A stretch of 64,000 nt of DNA from Fluviicoccus sp. (GCF_030646115.1 NZ_JAUSMX010000023.1:62001-126000); one strand, 5' to 3'; counted from the first letter of the stretch, positions 53,558-62,190 are shown. Notes: generated from the letters alone by a model not told the origin. Program-made: numbers and translations.

Positions 53558-55465
53558 ATGCGCACATTCCTCTTCCGTACCTCCTTTTTGTGTCTCTCCA
53601 GCCTGCTGGTGTCCTGCGGTGGCGGTGGCGGCGGCTCATCCTCGGCAACGGCTCCCGCTGCAACTGCCGAATGGACCTACATGGTCTATCTGGCGGGCGA
53701 TAACAACCTTTCAGCGGCCGCCATTGCCGATATTAACGAGATGGAACAGTCCGGTTCCTCGGACAAAGTGAATGTCGTGGTGCAGGCGGAGTTCAGTCCG
53801 ACTTACACTCCCACGGTTCCCGGTCTGACCAAATCCAATTCCCCTGCGGTTAGGGATGGCATCAATATCGGCATCGGGTTTCCCGGGGCGGCCAGTGGAT
53901 TTGCATCGGTGCGCGGCCGCATCATCAAGGATTTCGACCCGGCCTGGATCAGCAGCCCGTTGCAAAGTCTGGGTTCAAACGTGGACATGGGCAAAGCCCA
54001 AACCCTCACCGATTTCATCAACTGGTCCAAACAGAACTATCCCGCCAAGAACTATGCTCTGGTGCTGTGGTCGCATGGTGACGGCTGGAAGGTCAAGCGG
54101 GATGTCGGCGGTGTCATCACGCGTGGCGCGCTGGCGGACGACACCTCGGGCAGCTTCATGTCGGTGCCTGATATCGCCAAGGCGGTCAAGGACTCCGGCA
54201 TCAGTCTCCAGGTACTGAATTTTGATGCCTGCCTGATGGGCATGTACGAAGTGGCGCACGCCTTCATCGGTCTTGCGGATTATCTGGTGGCTTCCGAAGA
54301 AGTGGAGCCCAGCGCGGGGGACGATTACAAGACACTGATTGGCGAGCTGAAAGCCAAGCCGTCCATGGCCCCCTTGGACTTGTCAGTAGCCATCGCCCGC
54401 ACTTACCGCAGTTCTTATGCCAGCGATCCGGATTTCAGGGATGATGCGGTCACCAAATCCGTGGTTCGTCTTGCCGCCATGCCCGCACTGCAGGACACAG
54501 TTGAGTCACTTGCGGCCTATGCAGGGAGCCACTTGGTGCAACACCGCATTGCCCTGCAGGCGGCCCGTTCAGCCAGTGTTTCCTATGCAAATAACCACAG
54601 TCATGATTTGTGGGATTTCCTGATCCAGTTGGAGGCCCAGGCATCCGTGAAGGCTGACGCCGATTTGCAGAACCTGACCGGAGCCGTGAAGCTGGCCCAC
54701 ATGCAGGCGGTGGTGGACAGCCGCATTCATGCGTCAAGCCCCGGTTCACCGGTCTATCGTTCGCGAGGGTTGGCCATTTTCCTGCCGCAAAATACACAGA
54801 TCACTCAGGACGAACTTCAGCAGTACAGCCAGTTATCGAGCAGCCTGAATGGCAGGAATAAGTGGCGGGATCTGGTCAATCTGATGGTCAATGGGGATGT
54901 CGGCGGCCTGCTGGAAAAAGTAGAGGGTAATTTCGCCTTCACCTTGCGTTGGGATGATCCGTCAGTGGATATCGATCTCTACGTCAATGAGCCGGAAGAC
55001 TTGTATGCCCCGTACATGGGCGTCCGCACCCCGAATGGTTTCTTTTCGCCGGACTCCAGTGAAAGCGGTGAGCCCATGGAAAGTTATGTGGCTGATGAGC
55101 TAGTCCAGAAGGGCGACTATGACATCTTTGTCAGCTATTACTCGGGTTCTGGCCCCACGCAGGTGGACTTGTACTATTCAGATGCCAGCACGGTTGAAAC
55201 CAAACAGTTCAGCCAAAAGATGCTGATTGACGGGCTGCCGATAGCTCCCATTGAAAGTAACCCACTGAACGACGCCGGTGTGGCGGCGGGGAGTTATTCA
55301 GACTGGTGGTATCCCCGAGGTCTGACCCGTCATTTGGGTGCAAATTTGTCCTTTAACCGCGAATTCCAACTGCCGGATGGCAAGCGGGTTGTGGTCCATT
55401 TCAATGAGCGCCGGGCGAAACTGAAACGACGGTTGAAAACCGTGAAGACAGGGACAGCATCATGA
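53558..55465 (+). CDS. Clostripain-family (C11) cysteine peptidase lipoprotein
   Basis: The 635-residue protein has a lipoprotein signal with lipobox LVSC (Cys20), a run of Gly and Ser, then a C11 peptidase domain beginning WTYMVYLAGDNNLS. The catalytic pair appears to be His173 (LWSHGDGW) and Cys225 (NFDACLMGMYE). The last 170 residues contain a beta-sandwich-like region (FTLRWDDPSVDIDLYVNEP ... KGDYDIFVSYYSGSG) similar to the DUF2135/YfaP type. Clostripain relatives cleave after Arg or Lys and often self-activate. Membrane anchoring implies a role in envelope proteolysis; the substrate is unknown. The next lipoprotein overlaps its stop (ATGA). Confidence 0.82.
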   Translation: MRTFLFRTSFLCLSSLLVSCGGGGGGSSSATAPAATAEWTYMVYLAGDNNLSAAAIADINEMEQSGSSDKVNVVVQAEFSPTYTPTVPGLTKSNSPAVRDGINIGIGFPGAASGFASVRGRIIKDFDPAWISSPLQSLGSNVDMGKAQTLTDFINWSKQNYPAKNYALVLWSHGDGWKVKRDVGGVITRGALADDTSGSFMSVPDIAKAVKDSGISLQVLNFDACLMGMYEVAHAFIGLADYLVASEEVEPSAGDDYKTLIGELKAKPSMAPLDLSVAIARTYRSSYASDPDFRDDAVTKSVVRLAAMPALQDTVESLAAYAGSHLVQHRIALQAARSASVSYANNHSHDLWDFLIQLEAQASVKADADLQNLTGAVKLAHMQAVVDSRIHASSPGSPVYRSRGLAIFLPQNTQITQDELQQYSQLSSSLNGRNKWRDLVNLMVNGDVGGLLEKVEGNFAFTLRWDDPSVDIDLYVNEPEDLYAPYMGVRTPNGFFSPDSSESGEPMESYVADELVQKGDYDIFVSYYSGSGPTQVDLYYSDASTVETKQFSQKMLIDGLPIAPIESNPLNDAGVAAGSYSDWWYPRGLTRHLGANLSFNREFQLPDGKRVVVHFNERRAKLKRRLKTVKTGTAS

Positions 55466-55848
55466 AAAGTATGGGATGGTTGTCGTTGCTGATGGCCGGT
55501 TCACTGGCCGCCTGTGATACCGTGAAATCCGATATGCCGACCGGTGTGTCGCCATTGACGAAGGATCATCCGGTTCTGACCGTGCCTGGCGCGGTGAACA
55601 CCAAGGATCGTTATCTGGAGATGCCGGTGGAAGTGCGTGGCTTTGACGGCGGTTGGCAGGGGGGCTGCAAGACTGCGCCGCCGGTGAGCCGCTCAGACTG
55701 GCAGTTGGTGGACGGCGGCAGCTGCCTCTACGTACACGGGCCCAAGCCGGAAGCGGCACCCGCCGTCAATGGCAAGCCCCGGTTGCTGAAAGTGGTGGGA
55801 ACGCTGCGTGAAAGCCGCGACGGCGTGCTTTACATCAGCATTCCCTGA
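55462..55848 (+). CDS. Small lipoprotein coupled to the C11 peptidase
   Basis: The 128-residue protein has a lipoprotein signal with lipobox LAAC (Cys18) and a mature part of mostly beta character. It has two further cysteines (GGCKTAPP and GGSCLYVHG) that may form a disulfide. I do not recognise a family. It begins on the last bases of the C11 gene, so the two are translationally coupled. A role as inhibitor, chaperone or partner of the peptidase is a guess from position only. Confidence 0.7.
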   Translation: MKSMGWLSLLMAGSLAACDTVKSDMPTGVSPLTKDHPVLTVPGAVNTKDRYLEMPVEVRGFDGGWQGGCKTAPPVSRSDWQLVDGGSCLYVHGPKPEAAPAVNGKPRLLKVVGTLRESRDGVLYISIP

Positions 55849-55854
55849 ACGTAG

Positions 55855-56607
55855 TCAGTCCTTGTAACCGGGATTGACCCGGTCCAGTTTGCGCAACAGC
55901 GCCGGCCAGGCCAAGGCGCCGCCCATGCCGAGAGTGACCTGCGTAATCTGTCCCGGCGCCAGGTCCAGAATGGGTTGCGGAATGAACGTCAGTTCGCCGC
56001 CGCCTGCTTGCGCCCGCACCTGGATCATGCACGTCGCTTCAAACACATACATGCTCAGGAAGGCCTCGGCCACGGAGTTGCCCGTGGTCAGCAGGCCGTG
56101 ATTGCGCAACATCAGGAAGCGTTTGTCCACCAGATCGCGCACCAGTCGCGGCTTCTCGCCTTCCAGCAGCGCCACCCCTTCATAGTCATGATAAGCCAAT
56201 GACGACAGCACAAAAAACGACTGTTGCGACAGCGGCAATACGCCATTCTTTTGCGCTGACACTGCCACGCCGTTGATCGAGTGCGTATGCATCACGCATT
56301 GCACATCCGGCCGCGCCTCATGCACGCAACTGTGGATGGTGAAACCGGCCGGGTTGATCGGCCAGGGGGAGTCGGTCAGCTTTTCCCCGGCCAGATTGAT
56401 CTTAACCAGCGACGACGCAGTGATTTCCTCAAACATCATGCCGTAGGGGTTGATCAGGAAGTGTTCCGTGCCGGGAATCTTGACCGAGATATGGGTGAAG
56501 ATCAGGTCGTCCCAGCCATACAGGGCCACCAGCCGGTAGGCGGCGGCCAGATCGACACGGGCCTGCCATTCTTCGGGAGAAACGGTGTTGCGGAGGGAAT
56601 CATTCAT
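55855..56607 (-). CDS. Class II aldolase/adducin family protein
   Basis: The 250-residue protein has the class II aldolase fold: LYGWDDLIFTHISVKIPG, the zinc-binding MHTHS, and LRNHGLLTTGNSVAEAF with a third histidine. Family members cleave or epimerise sugar phosphates, but this short adducin-like subgroup has no certain substrate. The start is taken at ATG 56607 (MNDSLRN); an in-frame ATG seven residues earlier is possible. It lies 88 bases after ptsP on the same strand, past a small hairpin. Confidence 0.85.
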   Translation of the reverse strand: MNDSLRNTVSPEEWQARVDLAAAYRLVALYGWDDLIFTHISVKIPGTEHFLINPYGMMFEEITASSLVKINLAGEKLTDSPWPINPAGFTIHSCVHEARPDVQCVMHTHSINGVAVSAQKNGVLPLSQQSFFVLSSLAYHDYEGVALLEGEKPRLVRDLVDKRFLMLRNHGLLTTGNSVAEAFLSMYVFEATCMIQVRAQAGGGELTFIPQPILDLAPGQITQVTLGMGGALAWPALLRKLDRVNPGYKD

Positions 56608-56670
56608 TGTTGTTGTCTCGCGGACCATCGGATGATGCGGGGAAGCATAGCGGTCCGGCCCACGGAACAC

Positions 56671-56686
56671 TGTCGGTCAGCCGACA
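56671..56686. terminator. Short hairpin after ptsP
   Basis: TGTCGG at 56671-56676 pairs with CCGACA at 56681-56686 around TCAG in the gap between ptsP and the aldolase gene. No T-run follows on the minus strand, so this is a weak call. Confidence 0.35.
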
Positions 56687-56695
56687 ATGACCGCT

Positions 56696-58993
56696 TTAAC
56701 TGGGCAATTTGCCGCCAACCGGCCTCTGGGTAGGCCGCACAATATCCCAGAGCCCCATGTTGTTCAGTTCCAGTTCCATCATGCTGCGGATCACAGCGGC
56801 ATTGTCCACACCCAAGGCCTGCGCCAGCAGGCGCTTGCCGGTCGCCAGCGGCACGGTGCGCACCACCTTGCGGATCTTCAGCAGGTTGCTGGCGCTCATG
56901 CTCAGCGAGTCAAAACCCATGGCCATCAGCAGGATGGCGGTGCCGGGGTCGCCAGCCATTTCGCCGCAAATGCCTACAGGCTTGTCAATGGCGTGGCACT
57001 CGTTGACGATGTACTGCAAGGCGCGCAGCACCGCCGGGTGATAGGAGGTGTACAGGTCGGCCACGCGGGAGTTGTTGCGGTCCACCGCCAGCAGGTATTG
57101 CGTCAGGTCATTGGAACCTACCGATACGAAATCGACCATGCCGGCCAGTTCGCGAATTTGCAGCAGCACGGCAGGTACTTCAATCATGATGCCCAGTTTA
57201 GGCATCGGGATTTCCGCTTTTTCTTCTTCCTGCACTTCGGTCAGGGCGCGGTGGATCAGGTGCTGGGCCTCCTCGATCTCGAATACCGAGGACACCATGG
57301 GCAACATGATCTGCAGGTTGTTGAGTCCGATGGAGGCCTTCAGCATGGCCCGCATCTGCACCAGGAAGATTTCCGGGTGGTCGAGGGTGATGCGGATGCC
57401 GCGCCAGCCCAGCGCCGGATTGACTTCGTTGATGGGGAAGTAGGGCAGGTCCTTGTCGCCGCCGATATCCAGCGTGCGCATGGTGACCGGACGCGGCTCA
57501 AAGGCCGTCAACTGCTGGCGGTAGATGGTGCGTTGTTCTTCTTCACTGGGGAAGCGGTCGCGCAGCATGAACGGGATTTCACTGCGGTAGAGGCCGACCC
57601 CTTCGGCGCCGCGATCACGGGCACGGGCGACATCCGCCATCAAACCGGTGTTCACATACAGCACCACCTTGTGCCCGTCCGGCGTTTCGGCCGGCAAGTC
57701 ACGATAGGCGTCCAGACCCGCCACCAGTTGCCGTTCCTCGCGGATGATTTCCTTGTAGCGCTTGCGAAGCTCACGCGAGGGATGCACATAAACCCGGGAC
57801 TGATAGGCATCAACGATCATTTCGGCATCGTCGAGGCTGGAGACCGGCAACTCCGCGACACCAACCACGGTGGGGATGCCCAGCGCCCTGGCGACAATGG
57901 CCATGTGCGAGTTGGCGGCGCCGGTGGTGGTGACAATGGCGGCAATGCTTTCCAGAGGAGTCTCCACCAGCGTGGCCGTGGAAATCTCATCGCCGATCAG
58001 GATGCTGTTTTCTGAATAGTCGCGCGTGGTGCTGGCCTGTTTCTGCAGGTGCGCCAGAATACGGCGACCCAGGTCGCGGACATCGGCCATGCGTTCCCGC
58101 AGATAGGGGTCGTCCATGGCAGCAAAGCTCTGCATGTGCTCGTCAATGACCGCGCGCAGTGCGCCTTGCGCCCAGTTGCCGGAGCGGATCTTGTCAGCGA
58201 TTTCACCCCCCAGCGCATTGTCATCCAGCATGCTCAGGTAGACATCAAACAGGGCGCGCTCTTCAGGCATCAATGACGCCGTCATCTTGTTGCCCAACAT
58301 CTGCATTTCCGCCCGCACCGCATTCAGCGCCTGGTTCAGTTGCGCCAGTTCGCTGTCAATGTCTTCCACCCCGCGGTCGGGTACCGAGTCGATATCGGCG
58401 GGGGGGTAAATGACGACGGCGCGGCCCATGGCGATGCCGCTGGCGCCAGCCACGCCGTGAAAGATGCGCGGACTGTTGATGTTTTTCGGTGCATGCAGGT
58501 TATCAAGTTGCCCCAAGGCGCGGGCATGGGCCACGACCCCGGAAATCTGGGCGGAGAGGGTGACCAGGAAGGCTTCCTCCGCTTCTCCGAAGCGGCGCTT
58601 TTCCTGTTGCTGCACCACCAGCACACCCAGAACTTTGCGGCGATGCATGATCGGCACGCCCAGAAAGGAGCCATAGCGCTCCTCACCGGTTTCGGGCAGA
58701 TAACGGTACTTGGGGTGAGCGGAGGCTTCTTCCAGGTTGATCAGTTCTTCGCGCTGGCCAACCAGGCCCACCAGGCCTTCGGACAGGCCCAGCGACACCA
58801 CACCTACTGCATCCGGATTCAGGCCCCGGGTGGCCATCAGCACATAGCGATTGCTGCGCTCGTCCAGCAGGTAAATGGAGCACACTTCCGTACTCAGGGC
58901 TTCCTGGACATTCACCACAATGACGTCGAGGGCGGTCAGCAGCGTTGGCGCTGAATCCACCTCCTGAACAATCTTGCGTAATATGTCGAGCAT
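56696..58993 (-). CDS. ptsP: Phosphoenolpyruvate-protein phosphotransferase PtsP (EI-Ntr)
   Basis: EI-Ntr starts the nitrogen PTS relay, passing phosphate from PEP to NPr and EIIA-Ntr. The 765-residue protein has an N-terminal GAF domain (about 1-165) that binds glutamine or 2-oxoglutarate in relatives, then the EI phosphohistidine domain with GAANSHMAIVARALGIPTVVG (active His in NSHM). The PEP-binding TIM barrel has GVGLYRSEIPFMLRDRFP and SVGSNDLTQYLLAVDR. It is followed by the aldolase gene and preceded by rppH 34 bases upstream, the usual rppH-ptsP pair. Confidence 0.96.
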   Translation of the reverse strand: MLDILRKIVQEVDSAPTLLTALDVIVVNVQEALSTEVCSIYLLDERSNRYVLMATRGLNPDAVGVVSLGLSEGLVGLVGQREELINLEEASAHPKYRYLPETGEERYGSFLGVPIMHRRKVLGVLVVQQQEKRRFGEAEEAFLVTLSAQISGVVAHARALGQLDNLHAPKNINSPRIFHGVAGASGIAMGRAVVIYPPADIDSVPDRGVEDIDSELAQLNQALNAVRAEMQMLGNKMTASLMPEERALFDVYLSMLDDNALGGEIADKIRSGNWAQGALRAVIDEHMQSFAAMDDPYLRERMADVRDLGRRILAHLQKQASTTRDYSENSILIGDEISTATLVETPLESIAAIVTTTGAANSHMAIVARALGIPTVVGVAELPVSSLDDAEMIVDAYQSRVYVHPSRELRKRYKEIIREERQLVAGLDAYRDLPAETPDGHKVVLYVNTGLMADVARARDRGAEGVGLYRSEIPFMLRDRFPSEEEQRTIYRQQLTAFEPRPVTMRTLDIGGDKDLPYFPINEVNPALGWRGIRITLDHPEIFLVQMRAMLKASIGLNNLQIMLPMVSSVFEIEEAQHLIHRALTEVQEEEKAEIPMPKLGIMIEVPAVLLQIRELAGMVDFVSVGSNDLTQYLLAVDRNNSRVADLYTSYHPAVLRALQYIVNECHAIDKPVGICGEMAGDPGTAILLMAMGFDSLSMSASNLLKIRKVVRTVPLATGKRLLAQALGVDNAAVIRSMMELELNNMGLWDIVRPTQRPVGGKLPS

Positions 58994-59027
58994 GTCAGAC
59001 GTCCCCGGTCTTGGCGGTGTTTCCGGC

Positions 59028-59516
59028 TTAACCGGCTTCGTTAAGGAATGGAGTGCGCGGAGCCAGTTCCAGCAAGGCCTTGCGATAGACTTCGCGTTTG
59101 AAGGACACCACCTGGTTCAGCGGAAACCAGTAGCTGACCCAGCGCCAGTCATCAAACTCGGCGGGCCGGCAACTGTCCAGGCGGATGCGCTCAGGCTTGG
59201 CGGCCAGCTTCAGCAGGAACCATTTTTGTTTTTGTCCGATGCAAACCGGTGCGGAGTCGTGGCGGACATAGCGCCGGGGCAGACGATAGCGCAGCCAGCC
59301 GCGTGTTTGCGCCAGTATGCGGACATCCTGCTTTTCCAGCCCCACCTCTTCCCATAACTCCCGGTACATCGCCTGTTCCGGAGACTCGCCGGCATTGATG
59401 CCGCCTTGCGGAAACTGCCAGGCCTCATGGCCGTTGCGTCGAGCCCACAGAACTTGTCCTTCATCGTTGGCGATGATGATACCGACATTGGGTCGGAACC
59501 CTTCAGCGTCAATCAC
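59028..59516 (-). CDS. rppH: RNA pyrophosphohydrolase RppH
   Basis: RppH removes the 5' pyrophosphate of mRNAs and so triggers decay. The 162-residue Nudix enzyme begins [17 protein letters not shown], and its Nudix box at 38-60 has the G-x5-E-x7-RELWEEVGL pattern. It also has the WLRYRLP and WFLLKL segments. It pairs with ptsP and is divergent from the HAD phosphatase gene, as in Pseudomonas. Confidence 0.96.
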   Translation of the reverse strand: MIDAEGFRPNVGIIIANDEGQVLWARRNGHEAWQFPQGGINAGESPEQAMYRELWEEVGLEKQDVRILAQTRGWLRYRLPRRYVRHDSAPVCIGQKQKWFLLKLAAKPERIRLDSCRPAEFDDWRWVSYWFPLNQVVSFKREVYRKALLELAPRTPFLNEAG

Positions 59517-59589
59517 GGTGAATACCCTAAAAAATATAAAGACTTGCGCTATTCATAACCCATAGGGCCGCAAGGCGGCAAGCCTTATC

Positions 59590-59598
59590 TGTTATCAT
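59590..59598 (+). promoter_or_regulatory. Putative extended -10 for the HAD phosphatase gene
   Basis: TG-T-TATCAT at 59590-59598 is an extended -10 with five of six core matches, 32 bases upstream of the ATG. No clear -35 is visible, which extended -10 promoters tolerate. Confidence 0.4.
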
Positions 59599-59630
59599 TT
59601 GGCAATTACCCGGACATTCAGCGGAAAATT

Positions 59631-60287
59631 ATGCGACTGGCGATTTTTGATCTCGACAATACCCTGCTGGCCGGTGATTCCGACCATGCCTGGGGCGAAT
59701 TCCTGGTGATGCGCGGCCTGGTGGACAGCGTCCGCTACAAGGCCGAAAACGACCGTTTCTACGCTGATTATTGCGCCGGAACACTGGACATCATTGCCTA
59801 CAGCGAGTTCGTGTTTGCTTTCTTGGCGCAGCATGACATGGCATGGCTCAAGACGCTGCACGATGACTTCATGCGCACCTGCATCGAAGGCATCATGCTG
59901 CCCAAGGCGCGTGACCTGGTCGAATCGCACCGTCAACAGGGGGATGAGTTGCTGATCATCACCGCCACCAACCGTTTCATCACCGAACCCATTGGCCGGG
60001 CCTTCGGCATTGAGCAGTTGCTGGCCACCGAACCGCAACAGGTTGACGGACGTTATACCGGCAAGGTGCAGGGCGTTCCCTGTTATAAAGAAGGCAAGAT
60101 TACCCGCTATCAGCAATGGCTGGCGGGTCAGGGTAAGATCTTCACCGAAGCCTGGTTCTACTCGGATTCCCGCAATGACCTGCCGTTGCTGGAGGTGGTG
60201 GACAAGCCGGTCGCGGTCAATCCCGACGAGGTTCTGGGGGCTCATGCTCGTCGTCTGGGATGGCCGGTGCTGGACCTGCGCGGCTGA
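59631..60287 (+). CDS. HAD-IB family phosphatase (SerB-like)
   Basis: The 218-residue HAD protein begins MRLAIFDLDNTLLAGDSD (nucleophile Asp in DLDNT) and has motif II ITATNRF. Motif III is in a Lys-containing KEGKITRYQQW stretch, and motif IV is FYSDSRNDLPLLE. This matches the HAD-IB SerB-related group adjacent to rppH in Pseudomonas; substrates in the family include phosphoserine, histidinol phosphate and lipid phosphates. The exact substrate is unknown. Confidence 0.9.
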   Translation: MRLAIFDLDNTLLAGDSDHAWGEFLVMRGLVDSVRYKAENDRFYADYCAGTLDIIAYSEFVFAFLAQHDMAWLKTLHDDFMRTCIEGIMLPKARDLVESHRQQGDELLIITATNRFITEPIGRAFGIEQLLATEPQQVDGRYTGKVQGVPCYKEGKITRYQQWLAGQGKIFTEAWFYSDSRNDLPLLEVVDKPVAVNPDEVLGAHARRLGWPVLDLRG

Positions 60288-60306
60288 TCAACAGAGTCAA
60301 AGCACC

Positions 60307-60328
60307 GTCCGGCATTATCCGGCCGGAC
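60307..60328 (+). terminator. Hairpin after the HAD phosphatase gene
   Basis: GTCCGGC at 60307-60313 pairs with GCCGGAC at 60322-60328 around an eight-base loop, 20 bases after the stop. There is no T-run. Confidence 0.45.
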
Positions 60329-60469
60329 GCCGTTCATCGTCATTCCGGGCCAATTCATCCCAAATCCCGTCATATTGTTCGATTGTAGGACGAGATTGTT
60401 CAACTCCCTAATGCGGGCTTTGCTACTTTTTGCACAATCAGCGCATTGCCTGTGCGAAAGGAGAGTGAG

Positions 60470-60709
60470 ATGGCCCTGTCTCAGAGTCTGCAACAAGCCG
60501 GCCCGCCGGTTGAGCAACCGGAAGATTTTATTCTGCAAACCCGTTTTTATGTGGCGCTTCGTCGCGCCAGCGGCCGTGTCATTGATCTGGTCTGGTTTCG
60601 TCAGAATCAGGAATATGCCAATGCCGTGCTGGATTTTGCGGAATCCATTTCCGACCGTGAAGTGCGTGATGCTGCGCGACGCCTGCGTTACCCGGAATTT
60701 TTCCGCTAA
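60470..60709 (+). CDS. Small conserved-looking protein of unknown function
   Basis: The 79-residue product starts MALSQSLQQAGPP and has a mixed helix/strand pattern with FYVALRRASGRVIDLVWFRQN and EYANAVLDFAESISD. An AAAGGAG Shine-Dalgarno precedes the ATG at ideal spacing, which strongly supports translation. No signal peptide or membrane helix is present. I do not recognise the family. It is convergent with the cyclo-ligase gene and the two stop codons overlap. Confidence 0.7.
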   Translation: MALSQSLQQAGPPVEQPEDFILQTRFYVALRRASGRVIDLVWFRQNQEYANAVLDFAESISDREVRDAARRLRYPEFFR

Positions 60710-61308
60710 AGCGGTATCCGGCGGCTTGCGCCCGCCCGGAAGCTTGTCCGCCCGGAAGGTGTCACCACTGCATGCAGGTTGATATCCCAAGGGCAGACCG
60801 GTATGGATGCTACCTGCTGGCTATCATGAGCCAATCCCACCCTTAATGGTCGCTGCGGCAATTTCGCCAGCGTCCGGTCATAAAATCCGCCCCCCATACC
60901 CAGTCGGTGTCCCTGCCGGTCGAATCCGGTCAGCGGCATGAAGACCAGATCCAGTCCTCGCGCTTCCCTTCGGCCGCCATGACGCGGTTCGCGGATATGC
61001 CAGCGCTGTCGGTATAGTCGGCTGCCAGGGCGCCAGCGCACAAAGACCAGACTGCCGGCCGGAAAGGGCCTGATGCGCGGCAGATAACAGGCTTTGCCCA
61101 AGGCATGCGCCAGATGCATCAGGGGCAGGGGGCTGATTTCACCCTGGATAGGCAGGTAGAATGCAACAGTGCGGGCTTGGTGGAAATCGGGCCAACGGCG
61201 GCAATGCAGCAGCAAATCCTTGGCGGACTTTCGTTGAATATGCGAGGGAATATCACGCCTTTTCAGGCGCAGTTGCTTGCGAAGGTCGGGACGCTGATCG
61301 GGAAGCAA
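60706..61308 (-). CDS. 5-formyltetrahydrofolate cyclo-ligase
   Basis: The enzyme converts 5-formyl-THF to 5,10-methenyl-THF with ATP (E. coli YgfA/Fau). The protein has the family motifs LRKQLRLKRRDI, AFYLPIQGEISPLPLM, a late GMGGGFYDRTLAKL loop for ATP binding and WDINLHAVVTPSG. The frame is open upstream through the 6S RNA gene, so the start is ambiguous. A TTG at 61308 with GGAG nine bases before gives 200 residues, the normal size, while ATG 61338 lies inside the RNA. The gene follows ssrS as in E. coli. Confidence 0.9.
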   Translation of the reverse strand: MLPDQRPDLRKQLRLKRRDIPSHIQRKSAKDLLLHCRRWPDFHQARTVAFYLPIQGEISPLPLMHLAHALGKACYLPRIRPFPAGSLVFVRWRPGSRLYRQRWHIREPRHGGRREARGLDLVFMPLTGFDRQGHRLGMGGGFYDRTLAKLPQRPLRVGLAHDSQQVASIPVCPWDINLHAVVTPSGRTSFRAGASRRIPL

Positions 61309-61317
61309 GGGGAAAGG

Positions 61318-61513
61318 CTCCAGAATGCCGCTACCCATCTTGGCCCTTGAACCCAAAGGTTCAAGGGGGAAGCCAGTATGCGGATCAGGCTTTCTGCTGG
61401 TGACCGGACAGGCCGGGCACTGAACAGACATGCACACCACCACATCAATACCGCTTCCCAAAGAGATGAAATCGGCTCAGGGGACGCGATAGATTGGCGT
61501 GCATCCTAGAGAT
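61318..61513 (-). ncRNA. ssrS: 6S RNA
   Basis: 6S RNA binds sigma-70 RNA polymerase and damps transcription in stationary phase. On the minus strand the region carries the conserved GTCCCCTGAGCCGAT (complement of 61471-61485) seen at the same place in E. coli 6S. It also has the terminal-arm hairpin CCCTTGAACC/GGTTCAAGGG (61344-61367). Closing-stem strands CTCTAGGATGC and GCATTCTGGAG (61511-61501 with 61328-61318) pair with G-U wobbles. Length of about 196 bases and position between zapA and the cyclo-ligase gene match the gammaproteobacterial norm. Ends are approximate. Confidence 0.93.
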
Positions 61514-61519
61514 GGCTTC

Positions 61520-61547
61520 AGTATATCCCACTGATTCCGGGATGCAA
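61520..61547 (-). promoter_or_regulatory. Promoter of 6S RNA
   Basis: On the minus strand TTGCAT (61547-61542) and TATACT (61525-61520) are 16 bases apart, placing the start near 61513, exactly where the 6S closing stem begins. Confidence 0.7.
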
Positions 61548-61569
61548 CGGCTTTCATCTTTTGTTACGA

Positions 61570-61860
61570 CTAACTGGCGATGGCGCGATCAATCTTGCCG
61601 ATCAGCAGTTGCAGCGCCTGCGCAATCTTTGACGGATCTTCAGCCGGTTTGGCCTTGCTGGAGAAGAGTTCGTGGCAGATATTGAGGGCGGCCAGCACGG
61701 CGACGCGCTCGCTTTCCATGTTCTTGCTGGCGGCGCGGATTTCCCGCATTTTCTGGTCCAGGTAATTGGCGGCCTGCTTCAGCGTTGCCTGTTCACCGGC
61801 CGGGGAGTTGATCCGGTAGGACTTGTCAAAAATCTGTACTTCAACGGTTTCAACCGACAT
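61570..61860 (-). CDS. zapA: Cell division protein ZapA
   Basis: ZapA crosslinks FtsZ filaments. The 96-residue protein has the ZapA start VEVQIFDKSYRI, LKQAANYLDQKMREIR and a C-terminal coiled-coil helix beginning VAVLAALNICHELF. It follows the TIGR02449 gene by 12 bases and is upstream of 6S RNA, a conserved order. Confidence 0.95.
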   Translation of the reverse strand: MSVETVEVQIFDKSYRINSPAGEQATLKQAANYLDQKMREIRAASKNMESERVAVLAALNICHELFSSKAKPAEDPSKIAQALQLLIGKIDRAIAS

Positions 61861-61872
61861 GGTCGTTTACTC

Positions 61873-62190
61873 TCAGGCTTCGGGAGTTTCAAGGGCCTTC
61901 AGGCGCAAAATGATGGCTTCCACGCGGGCGCGGGCCAGATCATTCTTGCGGGACAGTTCGTCCCGCTCGCCGGCGAGGGCTGTTTCCTTGGCCCGGAGGC
62001 TATTGTTTTCGGCGGTCAAAGCTTCTACCTTTGCACGCAGGGACTGCACTTCGCCGGCAGCGGCGTTTCGCAGGTTCTGGACTTCGCCAGCGGCTGCACG
62101 AAGCCGGGCATTTTCAGCGCCAACCGCCTGGATCTTCTGGATCAGGCTGTCGATGCGGGCGTTTAGTGTGCGGAGATCTTGTTCCAACAT
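61873..62190 (-). CDS. TIGR02449/ZapB-like coiled-coil protein
   Basis: The 105-residue protein is one continuous coiled coil starting MLEQDLRTLNARIDSLIQKI and ending KNDLARARVEAIILRLKALE, which is the TIGR02449 pattern. Such proteins sit immediately upstream of zapA in gammaproteobacteria, and a ZapB-like role at the Z-ring is a reasonable inference. It contains a repeated AAAGEVQ-L unit at about 33-55. An ATG five residues upstream is also available. Confidence 0.85.
   Translation of the reverse strand: MLEQDLRTLNARIDSLIQKIQAVGAENARLRAAAGEVQNLRNAAAGEVQSLRAKVEALTAENNSLRAKETALAGERDELSRKNDLARARVEAIILRLKALETPEA

Noticed and set aside
56687-58015. Plus-strand 442-codon frame opposite ptsP
   Set aside because: It is an antisense shadow of the EI domain of PtsP and is rich in His and Gln.
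61309-61461. N-terminal extension of the cyclo-ligase through an upstream ATG
   Set aside because: This stretch is the 6S RNA gene; its translation has no family similarity.
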